Positions 1 to 6,272 of a stretch of 23,375 nucleotides of DNA are shown here, one piece after another (the first letter of the stretch is position 1; each line of letters begins with the position of its first letter). The DNA lies in the NCBI GenBank assembly GCA_028275145.1, contig JAQCNG010000304.1:1-23375 (forward strand), given 5' to 3'. Source of the DNA: Halovenus sp. (GTDB lineage: Archaea; Halobacteriota; Halobacteria; Halobacteriales; Haloarculaceae). A program made the position numbers and the translations under genes. The notes under the pieces are model-generated. The model searched no databases. It worked only from the letters and a program-made list of their open reading frames with translations, and was not told where the DNA came from.

Positions 1-1
1 G

Positions 2-52
2 CCCCCCATCACACGCAGTACCTGGTACGACCCGGACGAACAGGGGAGGTGA
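2..52 (+). CDS. possible 3' end of an upstream gene (partial)
   Basis: One frame is open from the window edge to a TGA at 50-52 and reads ...TWYDPDEQGR, a composition typical of haloarchaeal coding sequence. A hairpin (GGGGAG 43-48, loop GTGA, CTCCCC 53-58) overlaps the stop and could mark the transcript end. A second frame is open to position 90, so the assignment is weak. No family can be recognised from so few residues. Confidence 0.25.
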   Translation, partial: PPITRSTWYDPDEQGR

Positions 53-125
53 CTCCCCGTGACGTGTCTCCCGTCTCGACGGCGATGTGAGATGCCACAG
101 ATGCCAGATAAACAAAACAACAACA

Positions 126-134
126 CGTATATCC
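126..134 (+). promoter_or_regulatory. TATA-like element for the 54-aa gene
   Basis: The AT-rich core CGTATATCC is centred about 31 bp before the ATG at 161, in an otherwise GC-rich region. This spacing fits an almost leaderless haloarchaeal transcript. Confidence 0.4.
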
Positions 135-160
135 GTTTGGAGAAGGTACATTCATCTGTA

Positions 161-325
161 ATGTCTGACTCTGACGACAGCGCAGACATCGTCGACCGCG
201 TTCGTGGCACTGTGGAATCGGTCACAGACGAGGCAGAGGACGTCAGCGCCGAGGCACAAAAAGAAATCAGCGAGGCTCTCAACGAACTCGAGCAGCACGT
301 CGAGGACCTCCGCAATCGAGAGTGA
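161..325 (+). CDS. small acidic hypothetical protein (54 aa)
   Basis: The family is not recognised. The protein begins MSDSDDSADIVDRVRG and ends HVEDLRNRE. It is very rich in Asp and Glu and has a heptad-like pattern of V, A and L (about residues 10-52), predicting one long amphipathic helix or coiled coil. It has no signal peptide, membrane segment or cysteine. The frame is open from an ATG at 59, but the added 34 residues are basic and Cys-containing, unlike haloarchaeal proteins, whereas the ATG at 161 has a TATA-like element about 30 bp upstream. The start at 161 is therefore preferred. A GC-rich hairpin follows the stop by five bases. A role in binding a partner protein or membrane surface is possible but is only inferred from helix character. 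Confidence 0.6.
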   Translation: MSDSDDSADIVDRVRGTVESVTDEAEDVSAEAQKEISEALNELEQHVEDLRNRE

Positions 326-330
326 ACTGC

Positions 331-347
331 CCGGGGTCAAGCCCCGG
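331..347 (+). terminator. GC hairpin just after the 54-aa gene
   Basis: CCGGGG (331-336) and CCCCGG (342-347) form a 6-bp stem around a 5-base loop, starting 5 nt after the stop codon. A run of six T residues lies at 437-442. Archaeal terminators normally depend on T-tracts, so the hairpin may be a 3' processing or stability element, with the T-run as the real stop. Similar GGGG-TCAA-CCCC hairpins occur near haloarchaeal transposon ends, which is an alternative. Confidence 0.3.
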
Positions 348-780
348 AGTGTCCTCCCGTGAACCGCGAACGGTAACAGCACACTCGTGCAACGCCGCCC
401 GGGTGACGTGTCGGTCGCAACGCACCCCTGACACGATTTTTTCAGCGCCGGTCGGTGATCCGGGTGTGAACATCCGAGGTCCGTCATCTGTGCCGACGTG
501 CCCCCGAGCGTGCGGGCCGACTGCCGCGCCGCCGTCGCTGTCGCGCTCGTCGGAACTGTCACCGCTCATATCTCCGACGTGGTGACCACGGGACCGGGCG
601 CCCGGTGAACCGCTCGTGAACGTCGACTGCCACCGAGTCCTCCCGGTTGGCGACGAAGCTTTTTTAAGATGACCTGTCGGACAGTGGCTACAACGGCGAG
701 TACTGGGGACAAATCACGGGCGCTGATTCTCACCAACTTGGAATCGGCGAACACTGTATTAATATCAATGATTCGAAAGC
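348..780. other. intergenic region, no convincing gene
   Basis: About 430 bp with no ORF of haloarchaeal character. It contains two T-tracts: six T at 437-442, and six T at 660-665 within GCTTTTTTAAG, which could be a terminator or a TATA element. After the second tract one frame stays open without a start codon (about 670-810) and reads in part GYNGEYWGQITGADSHQL. This could be a remnant of a lost gene, but I recognise no family. Confidence 0.4.
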
Positions 781-788
781 TGTATACG
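781..788 (+). promoter_or_regulatory. possible TATA element for the SDR gene
   Basis: TGTATACG is centred about 27 bp before the GTG at 811 and is preceded by CGAAAG, a plausible BRE. The placement fits a leaderless transcript starting at the GTG. The match is short, and the AT-rich stretch at 755-766 is an alternative. Confidence 0.3.
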
Positions 789-810
789 CTACAGTTAGAA
801 AGAGAGCAGT

Positions 811-1539
811 GTGCTCGAAAGCAAAACCGCAATCGTCACCGGTGGCTCGGCTGGCATCGGCAGAGCAATCGCAGCGGAACTCGTCGACCAAGGAGCCTCG
901 GTCGTGATCGCGAACCGAACCGAAGAAACAGGCCGAGAGACTGCCGAGGAACTCGGCTGTTCGTTTATACAGTGCGATGTCTCCTCGTACGAATCAGTCG
1001 AATCACTGGTCGAACAGACCGTCGACGAGTACGGCAAGTTGGATATCCTCGTGAACAACGCTGGGATTGGACTCACCGGAACCGTCGAGGAGACGCCGCT
1101 CGACGACTGGCACAAACTCATGGAGATTAACCTCAACGGAGTTGTCTACGGCACCCGGGCGGCGATGCCGTACCTTCGGGAGTCCTCGGGGTCTGTGCTC
1201 AACGTCGCCTCGGTTTTCGGACTCGTTGGTGGCCCACAGACGGCCGCGTACGCGACCGCCAAAGGAGCGGTCGTAAATTTCACCCGAACAACGGCCGTCG
1301 ACTACGCCGACGCTGGCGTTCGCGTCAACAGTATCTGTCCCGGCTTCGTCGAGACCGAAATGACAAGCTCGGAGCTGAACGACGACTCCTTCTACGAGTT
1401 TGTTCTCAGTCAGACACCGATCAACCGGATTGCCGAACCGGAGGAGGTCGCCGAACCGGCGGCCTTTCTCGTCTCGGACAAAGCCTCGTACATCACCGGC
1501 GTCAACCTCTCCATCGACGGCGGCTGGACGACGCACTGA
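811..1539 (+). CDS. short-chain dehydrogenase/reductase (SDR), classical type
   Basis: A complete 242-aa classical SDR, the usual family length, predicted to be a cytosolic NAD(P)-dependent oxidoreductase. The cofactor motif TGGSAGIG is at residues 10-17, NNAG at 82-85, and the catalytic set is N107, S134, Y147 and K151 (YATAK). The PG motif after the active site is at 177-178, and the C-terminus ends in the common SIDGGWT pattern. R36 just after the second beta strand suggests a preference for NADP(H). The GTG start at 811 puts the glycine motif at the normal distance from the N-terminus. The family resembles 3-oxoacyl-ACP reductase and glucose dehydrogenase types, but the substrate cannot be read from the sequence. 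It appears to be a single-gene unit, with no functionally linked neighbour. Confidence 0.9.
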   Translation: MLESKTAIVTGGSAGIGRAIAAELVDQGASVVIANRTEETGRETAEELGCSFIQCDVSSYESVESLVEQTVDEYGKLDILVNNAGIGLTGTVEETPLDDWHKLMEINLNGVVYGTRAAMPYLRESSGSVLNVASVFGLVGGPQTAAYATAKGAVVNFTRTTAVDYADAGVRVNSICPGFVETEMTSSELNDDSFYEFVLSQTPINRIAEPEEVAEPAAFLVSDKASYITGVNLSIDGGWTTH

Positions 1540-1935
1540 GCCCGGGTTCAGTCGGCCTTCTCTCGACGGCAGTCGATCGAACCCACAGCTCGGCCAGACA
1601 ACCGTGTTCCGAAGCTCTCGTTCGACGGGACAATCCCGTAGCTGTTCTCGTCTCAAACCGGGTCGACATCTCCGACTGACGTCGAGAACGCGGGTGGCCT
1701 CGAGGAAGGCGTGTTGTCGAGGCCCCTGCACAAGAGACAGGACGCGTATCGGTCACAGCGGAAACAGCGCGGAAGCCTACGAGTTTACTCATGGGTAGCT
1801 GACGTCCTCGCCGCCGTGTTCTACAGGCGGAACGGGCCGAGGCACTCGCCCTGCTCTACCTGTAGATGAACAGCAGGTTGCAGGCTGAGAGACAGGGCCC
1901 GGGTTTTCATCTGTAGCGTCCCCAAAGAACTGAGT
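1540..1935. other. intergenic region, no convincing gene
   Basis: About 395 bp between the SDR and the membrane protein. ORFs on both strands here are Arg/Ser-rich shadows without family motifs. TTTTCAT at 1903-1909 is about 27 bp before the ATG at 1936 and could be a weak promoter core. Nothing else stands out. Confidence 0.4.
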
Positions 1936-2655
1936 ATGTCGAACGTTGATATGCAGGGAGACGAGAGGCAACGACCGAGCAATTCCTCGGACAGCCACGA
2001 CCCCGTGCCGGGTGTCGTCGACTGGCTACTGGGACTCCTGGCAGGCATCGCCGGACTCGCGCTGACAGCGGTCAGCGTCGGTCTCTACACGCGGGTTGAC
2101 CGGGCGGCGATCAGGGAAACCGTCATCGAGCAGGATATCGAGCCGAACGGGCTCACCCAGTTGGAGCTGATAGATGCCGGTGAGCCGTTTGTGGACGCGC
2201 TCGCGGTCGGACTCGGCGTAACCGGCCTCGCACTCGTGGGATTTGCCGCGGCGTTTATCTATCTGCGCCGACAGACTCGCCGCCGGGTCTCCCGTGAGGG
2301 CGGCACTACCGCTACGTTCGTGTCCTGCACCGTGTACGGGGCTGCCGTGGGGTCGCTGGTTTCGTCTATCATCCCGGGGCTCGGGGCGCTCGTTGGTGGT
2401 GGCATCGGAGCGAGCCTGCACGACGGTGACTCCAGTGTCCGTGTGGGTGCTATGTCCGGACTGCTCTCGTTTGCGGCCACGCTCCCGTTGCTGGTCTGTC
2501 TCGGAATCGGGGCAGTTGCTGGTGGCGCGGCAATCAGTGAACTCGGCGGCGGCGCCAGTATCGCGGGAGTTATCATCATCTCTGGACTGCTCGGGACGGC
2601 GTTCAATACCGGAGTCGGTGCTGTTGGCGGCTACCTCGCTGACCGGTTCGCCTGA
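1936..2655 (+). CDS. glycine-rich multi-span membrane protein, unknown function
   Basis: A 239-aa protein that I cannot assign to a family. A polar N-terminus (residues 1-26) is followed by a hydrophobic segment at about 28-51. An extracytoplasmic or cytoplasmic loop with several acidic residues (52-85) leads to a second span at about 86-110, which ends in a strongly basic stretch RRQTRRR (111-117). By the positive-inside rule this stretch is cytoplasmic. The C-terminal half has about three more spans (126-160, 172-200, 205-236) dominated by Gly and Ala (for example LVGGGIGAS), a pattern of tightly packed helices seen in glycine-zipper and some DUF456-like membrane proteins. The ATG at 1936 is the first in frame and gives a sensible polar N-terminus. 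It is monocistronic as far as the sequence shows. Confidence 0.75.
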   Translation: MSNVDMQGDERQRPSNSSDSHDPVPGVVDWLLGLLAGIAGLALTAVSVGLYTRVDRAAIRETVIEQDIEPNGLTQLELIDAGEPFVDALAVGLGVTGLALVGFAAAFIYLRRQTRRRVSREGGTTATFVSCTVYGAAVGSLVSSIIPGLGALVGGGIGASLHDGDSSVRVGAMSGLLSFAATLPLLVCLGIGAVAGGAAISELGGGASIAGVIIISGLLGTAFNTGVGAVGGYLADRFA

Positions 2656-2748
2656 CCTCACCCCAGAGTGGATGCCCCGAAGTTTTTCTCTGGGGCACAC
2701 TGGTGCTATGTGCAATTGCCTCGCTGTGGTGGCTCGTGCAGGGGTTCA

Positions 2749-3221
2749 TCAGGTCGAGTGTTTGCCCCTGAACGGTGGCTGGCCGGTGAACAGTTCGTAG
2801 AACACCACGCCGAGCTGTGAGACGTCGGTGGTGTCGTCGACATCGCCGTAGGCCTCGTCGAACTGTTCGGGAGCGGCGTACTCGACGGTCATCCCATCGA
2901 CGCTTTTAAGCGACTGCTCGAGCGGTAGGTCACCGGCGCGGTCATCGAAATGGCCACCGTCCGTGTGCTCCATCCCGGTCCAGGACAGGCGAGGGGTCCG
3001 CTCCCGTAGTCGACGACGCTGACGATGTGGTCGTGGTCGTCGGGGCGCTGCCAAGTCTCGGCCCCGCCTACCATGCGCTCGGCCACCTCGGTATGGGGCG
3101 TCTCGCCGCCGCCCATCCAGCTTTTTTTCAGCGCGATGTCGACTTCGCCGCTGTCGGTCCTCGCGGTGGCCAGGCGTCCCCGGGATGGACCAGCGTGTCT
3201 GTTACCAGGCGCTACTACCAT
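2749..3221 (-). pseudogene. decayed serine/threonine protein kinase
   Basis: The remnant reads on the minus strand in two frames. The N-lobe lies at about 3152-3000: EVDIALKK contains the conserved VAxK lysine (codon near 3128), followed by AETWQRPDDHDHIVSVVDYGS. A frameshift near 2985-3000 moves to a second frame with MEHTDGG, LPLEQ, the activation-segment end VEYAAPEQF and helix F, DVSQLGVVFYELFTGQPPF. The coding then stops early at 2749. Between LPLEQ and LKSVDGMT, the roughly 60 residues expected to hold the HRD catalytic loop and DFG motif are absent. These features match the haloarchaeal kinases that contain the DDHDH...VVDWG pattern. With a frameshift, a missing catalytic core and a truncated C-lobe, it cannot be an active kinase. 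Confidence 0.8.
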
Positions 3222-3343
3222 CTGCCCCGGCGACCGATATCGAACTCCACAATCCCGAAAAACCAGAGCAACAGTGCCACCGCTACAATCAGTAGCAAGC
3301 CCAGTAGTACGTCACGATTCGGAAGTTGTGAACGCCAATCCAT
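3215..3343 (-). CDS. 42-aa single-span membrane protein
   Basis: A short protein starting MDWRSQLPNRDVLLG with a single hydrophobic helix (about residues 11-30, LLGLLLIVAVALLLWFFGIV) and a basic C-terminal tail (GRRGRW). The frame is open further upstream, but the ATG at 3343 is supported by a strong TATA element centred 27 bp upstream, the classical leaderless arrangement. Its function is unknown. It may be a small membrane regulator or a structural component, but nothing in the context helps, since its neighbours are pseudogene remnants. Its 3' end overlaps the first codons of the open kinase-remnant frame by a few bases. Confidence 0.7.
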   Translation of the reverse strand: MDWRSQLPNRDVLLGLLLIVAVALLLWFFGIVEFDIGRRGRW

Positions 3344-3364
3344 ACCGACTCTGTTTCCGGCCAC

Positions 3365-3376
3365 AATATAAAATAT
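3365..3376 (-). promoter_or_regulatory. strong TATA box for the 42-aa membrane protein
   Basis: On the minus strand this reads ATATTTTATATT, the most AT-rich stretch in the neighbourhood, centred 27 bp from the ATG at 3343. That matches a leaderless haloarchaeal promoter. Confidence 0.65.
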
Positions 3377-3552
3377 GACCGCACAGTTCTCTGAGCGAGA
3401 AACCGGTCGCCGGGGCTGACCGTAGCGGTGGCTCCCGAGATCCGGAGACGAGTTCGGCAACGTCCATCGGGCCCACGTCCGGCAGGTATGCGAGATACGC
3501 GCGTTGTGTCCATTACCCGGCGCTGGCCTGCGAGCACGACCGTCTGGTGGGG

Positions 3553-3705
3553 CTACTCGAGCAGTTCGAACAGCCCCTGGACGTCGAAGATGCTCACATC
3601 ATCGGGGTTGTCGTCGTCGTTGAAGTTGAACGCCTCGGGGTTGTTCTGGACGGGGTCGCTCTCCAAGCCGTTGAAAAGCCCCTGCATTGCTCGGGTCGAA
3701 CACTC
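3553..3705 (-). pseudogene. remnant of a dockerin-like C-terminal domain
   Basis: The minus-strand frame ends MQGLFNGLESD, NNPEAFNFNDDDNPDDVSIF, DVQGLFELLE and a stop at 3553. This is the tandem Asp/Asn-rich, DVQxLF-repeat tail that ends many secreted haloarchaeal proteins, related to dockerin/EF-hand type calcium-binding repeats. Upstream of residue MQGLF the frame turns into Cys/Arg/Trp-rich nonsense, while the neighbouring frame still shows VFD, the expected preceding residues, so a frameshift near 3690-3700 is likely. The rest of the protein (signal peptide, main domain) is missing. The tail is therefore a fragment left by deletion or transfer. Confidence 0.65.
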
Positions 3706-3940
3706 GCCCTGGCGCGTCTGCGCGTGCCGGCACGGACACACAACCGATAGCGGACAACTGAGCGCCAACCCGCCCCAGTTCACCCACGAGGGAGTTGCCG
3801 CGTACTTCCACACCCTGTCTGGAACCCGGCACACCCAGTGTCGATAAATCTCGCAGAACGGGTGACAGAGTGTAGTTTCCGTTTCATGGCTCTCGTGTGA
3901 ACGGAAGCGATTCGAGCACGGCCAGAAACAGGGCACAACG

Positions 3941-3951
3941 CTTTTATTTTA
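3941..3951 (+). promoter_or_regulatory. TATA box for the AIM24-family gene
   Basis: CTTTTATTTTA is centred about 27 bp before the ATG at 3974, preceded by CACAACG, a reasonable BRE. This is the spacing expected for a leaderless transcript. Confidence 0.65.
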
Positions 3952-3973
3952 TCCTCTGTCAGCACAAGATATA

Positions 3974-4627
3974 ATGGACGTCAAACAGTTCAAGACGGAG
4001 AACGCGCCGACAGAGAGCGACAAACAGTTTCAGCTCGAGAATAGCTACACGCTTGACGTGGCCGTCGAAGGGTCGCTCATGGCAAAGGCCGGGTCGATGA
4101 TCTCCTACACGGGGGATCTTTCTTTCACCGGACAGGCCTCGGCAGAAGGTGGCTTGACCGGCATCATCAAGGAGGCCACCACCAGCGAGGGCACACCGAT
4201 TATGAACGTCGAGGGGACCGGACACGTCTATCTCGCCGACGAGGAGAAGAAAATCCAGGTACTCGAACTCGACCAGGGAGAGTCGATCACTGTCAACGGT
4301 GAGGATGTCCTCGCCTTCGAGTCGGACGTCAACTACGAGATCAGCAAGATGGACACTCTCGCCGGTGCGTTCGCCGGTGGGTTCACCAACGTCTACCTGC
4401 AGGGACCCGGCCACGTGGCGATTACCACACACGGCGACCCGATCGTGATGGAACCACCAGTGACGACCGACCCGAGTGCGACAGCCGCCTGGAGCGGCAC
4501 GTCGCCGGAGGTGGAGGTCAACAAGAACCTCTCGGACATGATCGGGCAGGAGTCCGGCGAGCGCTTCCAGATGAACTTCGACGGACAGGGTGGGTTCGTC
4601 GTCGTCCAGCCCTACGAGGAACTGTAG
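3974..4627 (+). CDS. AIM24 family protein
   Basis: A complete 217-aa protein of the AIM24 (formerly DUF124) family, a beta-rich fold found in bacteria, archaea and mitochondria. Hallmarks are MAKAGSMISYTGDLSF (residues 36-51), a Gly-rich turn near 59-64, and the C-terminal GGFTNVYLQGPGHVAI (135-150). In mitochondria, Aim24 supports cristae organisation; the role in archaea is not established. It has no signal peptide or membrane span, so a cytosolic or peripheral location is likely. The start is fixed by the leaderless promoter. It is monocistronic: the 240 bp downstream contain no plus-strand gene, and the next gene is on the other strand. Confidence 0.85.
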   Translation: MDVKQFKTENAPTESDKQFQLENSYTLDVAVEGSLMAKAGSMISYTGDLSFTGQASAEGGLTGIIKEATTSEGTPIMNVEGTGHVYLADEEKKIQVLELDQGESITVNGEDVLAFESDVNYEISKMDTLAGAFAGGFTNVYLQGPGHVAITTHGDPIVMEPPVTTDPSATAAWSGTSPEVEVNKNLSDMIGQESGERFQMNFDGQGGFVVVQPYEEL

Positions 4628-4867
4628 TCCGGCCAACCGGCGTGGCGACACCAACCGCTGGGCGCTCGTCGAGCACCTCCACGGCCGGTGCAGCCCGATG
4701 GAGTCACCCACGGCGGTGTTCGCGTTGCTCAGGCAGACCCCGGCCGACGAGGGGGTCAGAGTACATGTTAGCCCCCTCAACTGGCGGCGCTCCATCCTGA
4801 AGAGTGGGATGTTGGCCTGTTCGACCTACAATCGGCTTCGGAGCCGGACGAGTGTGAGCGTGCCTGC

Positions 4868-4975
4868 TCAGAGGACAACAAACACAAGAAATCCCAAGAT
4901 AAGCACGACAGCAGTCCAGAAAATGTACTGTTTTTTGGCTGTTTCTCTGTCGACGTCGAGTTCGTCTATCGACAT
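4868..4975 (-). CDS. 35-aa single-span membrane protein
   Basis: A very short gene: ATG at 4975, TGA at 4868-4870. The product begins MSIDELDVDRETAKKQY, an acidic then basic cytoplasmic head, and ends in one hydrophobic helix (about residues 18-35, IFWTAVVLILGFLVFVVL) running to the C-terminus. This is the layout of a tail-anchored peptide. A TATA-like element lies 27 bp upstream. The AT content and codon pattern of the frame differ from the non-coding flanks. The function is unknown. The flanking stretch 4628-4867 has no other gene that I can support. Confidence 0.65.
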   Translation of the reverse strand: MSIDELDVDRETAKKQYIFWTAVVLILGFLVFVVL

Positions 4976-4996
4976 GACTTCTCTCTCTCACACGCG

Positions 4997-5006
4997 GTAT
5001 TGAATC
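4997..5006 (-). promoter_or_regulatory. TATA-like element for the 35-aa gene
   Basis: On the minus strand this reads ATTCAATACC, centred about 27 bp from the ATG at 4975. A purine-rich GAGAGAGAGAAG stretch directly precedes the ATG and could act as a weak Shine-Dalgarno if the transcript starts earlier. Confidence 0.45.
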
Positions 5007-5133
5007 TTCCGCACTGGTGTGTCTCCTGAGACAGAGCAGTCCAATCAGGCGTGGCCACACCTGTTTCTGGGTTTCGTCTGTCGGACGGTAAGACGCGCCC
5101 ACCGACCGCGCTCGGCGGGCGGTCCCGGCGGTG

Positions 5134-5490
5134 TCAAACTACGTCACGGTCGGTGTAGGTGTACCGACGGCCGATGGTACTCGCGTCCGTGAACACAAAG
5201 AAATCCGCAAAGCCGAAAGCAACTTGAGCACCGTCCTGGAGACCGCGAAACGTCCCTCTGACCGAGACGGTGTTATCCTCGCTAATCAGGGAGTGGACCT
5301 CGTGTGAACCCTCCGTCAGGGGCCGACCGTCGAGATAGAACTCGCGGAGAGCGGCCATCCCCTCGATGTCGTCCTGACCGGGGCGCTCGTAGACGATATC
5401 CTCGTCGAAGAGCGCGAACACGGACTCGTACTCCTCGGCATCGATCAACTCGTAGTACGACCGGACGACGTCCGGAGCCCCAACAGTCAT
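5134..5490 (-). CDS. NTF2-like (SnoaL-type) protein
   Basis: A complete 118-aa protein with the cone-shaped NTF2-like fold pattern. An N-terminal helix pair (PDVVRSYYELIDAEEYESVF, residues 6-25) is followed by LFDEDIVYERPGQDDIEGMAALREFY, where a Gly and the FY-ending helix are typical of SnoaL-like polyketide-cyclase or steroid-isomerase relatives. Beta strands then carry VSVRGTF and FADFFVFTDASTIGRRYTYTD. The family includes enzymes and non-catalytic ligand-binding proteins, so no reaction can be assigned. The ATG at 5490 gives the normal family N-terminus. It has no operon partner: the next minus-strand gene downstream begins at 4975 with its own promoter. Confidence 0.8.
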   Translation of the reverse strand: MTVGAPDVVRSYYELIDAEEYESVFALFDEDIVYERPGQDDIEGMAALREFYLDGRPLTEGSHEVHSLISEDNTVSVRGTFRGLQDGAQVAFGFADFFVFTDASTIGRRYTYTDRDVV

Positions 5491-6172
5491 AGTTTGCGTT
5501 CGACACCCCGTGGCAAGTAGCCTGTGATTCGACGCAAGTTTTCGGTCCCTCGCCCACTCCCTACCGGATAGAAACTAACCCGCGTCGCGGAGCGGAACGT
5601 CGGTGGCCCGCTTGCGCGGACCGCCAGACACTGTGGCGACCTCATCGTACCCGTGGACCTGTCCGAGACGGTCCAGCGCGTATGCACGGCCACAGTGTCT
5701 CTGGAAAAAACTGCACATCACGTGTACCGCGACAGCAACAAATACCGCCGAGAGTACGTTGCACCACCGCTGCCGGCAGGCGTGGCGCTCGATTTCGCCG
5801 AGGACCACTCAGCGGAGGATAACAAACGTTTCGTTACGAGGTTCGAGGAATGGCACGAAATCAATCCGGGAACCACTTGGGGTCCTCCCCGCCGAGACGC
5901 ACCGCACGGTGCTTACACTACCCCTGCCCCTGCAACACGGGATACGTACCGAGCGCGAACCGGAGTACACCCACGCGGTGGAATCTTGCTCTCGTTGGTG
6001 TCGGACCGCCCGACCCCAAACGTGCGGTAGGGAAACCGCGCCGTGAACGGCGCGGAGGATGTCGTTGTCTCGGGTTGGCCGGGTCTTGGCCGACCGGGAC
6101 TCGCATAAACCGTTCAGCCGGAACTACCAGATATCGTTACACCCGTCACCGGCCGGCCGGCGGTCAGCCACC
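5491..6172. other. gene-poor region with probable decayed coding sequence
   Basis: About 680 bp with no intact gene. A plus-strand frame is open at 5653-6030, but its second half is Pro/Arg/Thr-rich and competes with two overlapping frames, as in decayed sequence. The first half reads VSLEKTAHHVYRDSNKYRRE and later LDFAEDHSAEDNKRF, which has a coding look but no family that I know. The right end (about 5980-6064) resembles the tail of an IS200/IS605 tnpB gene. Confidence 0.45.
6036..6064 (+). mobile_element. probable IS200/IS605-type (tnpB) right end, remnant
   Basis: CCGCGCCG (6036-6043) and CGGCGCGG (6048-6055) form a perfect 8-bp stem with a TGAA loop, directly followed by AGGATGTC. In haloarchaeal IS1341-like elements the 3' end of tnpB runs into a hairpin of this kind followed by GGATGTCA, which is also the 3' end of the element's guide RNA. 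Just upstream, GCGGTGGAATCTTGCTCTC resembles a decayed tnpB tail (VET-LP pattern) with frameshifts. No intact TnpB, zinc finger or RuvC motif is visible, so only an end remnant is called. This rests on memory of such ends, not on a search. Confidence 0.4.
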
Positions 6173-6188
6173 GACTGACTAGTCAGTC
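6173..6188. promoter_or_regulatory. 16-bp perfect palindrome, probable repressor operator
   Basis: GACTGACTAGTCAGTC is a perfect inverted repeat with no spacer, 85 bp before the ABC exporter start. Its TGACTAGTCA core resembles operators bound by TetR/AcrR-family dimers, which often control exporters. No regulator gene is next to it. Confidence 0.45.
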
Positions 6189-6272
6189 AGCCGACTCGAT
6201 TCCCGCGCAGTATGGCGGTTCTAGGTGCGTCCGATGACAACATCTTTCTGTGTGTGTCACGTTTATCAGTCC

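Noticed and set aside
59..160. Upstream start giving an 88-aa protein for the 54-aa gene.
   Set aside because: The extra residues are basic and Cys-containing, and a TATA-like element lies inside the extension, favouring the ATG at 161.
5653..6030. Plus-strand ORF of 125 aa.
   Set aside because: The C-terminal half is Pro/Arg/Thr-rich with competing overlapping frames, there is no TATA element, and no family is recognised; treated as decayed sequence.
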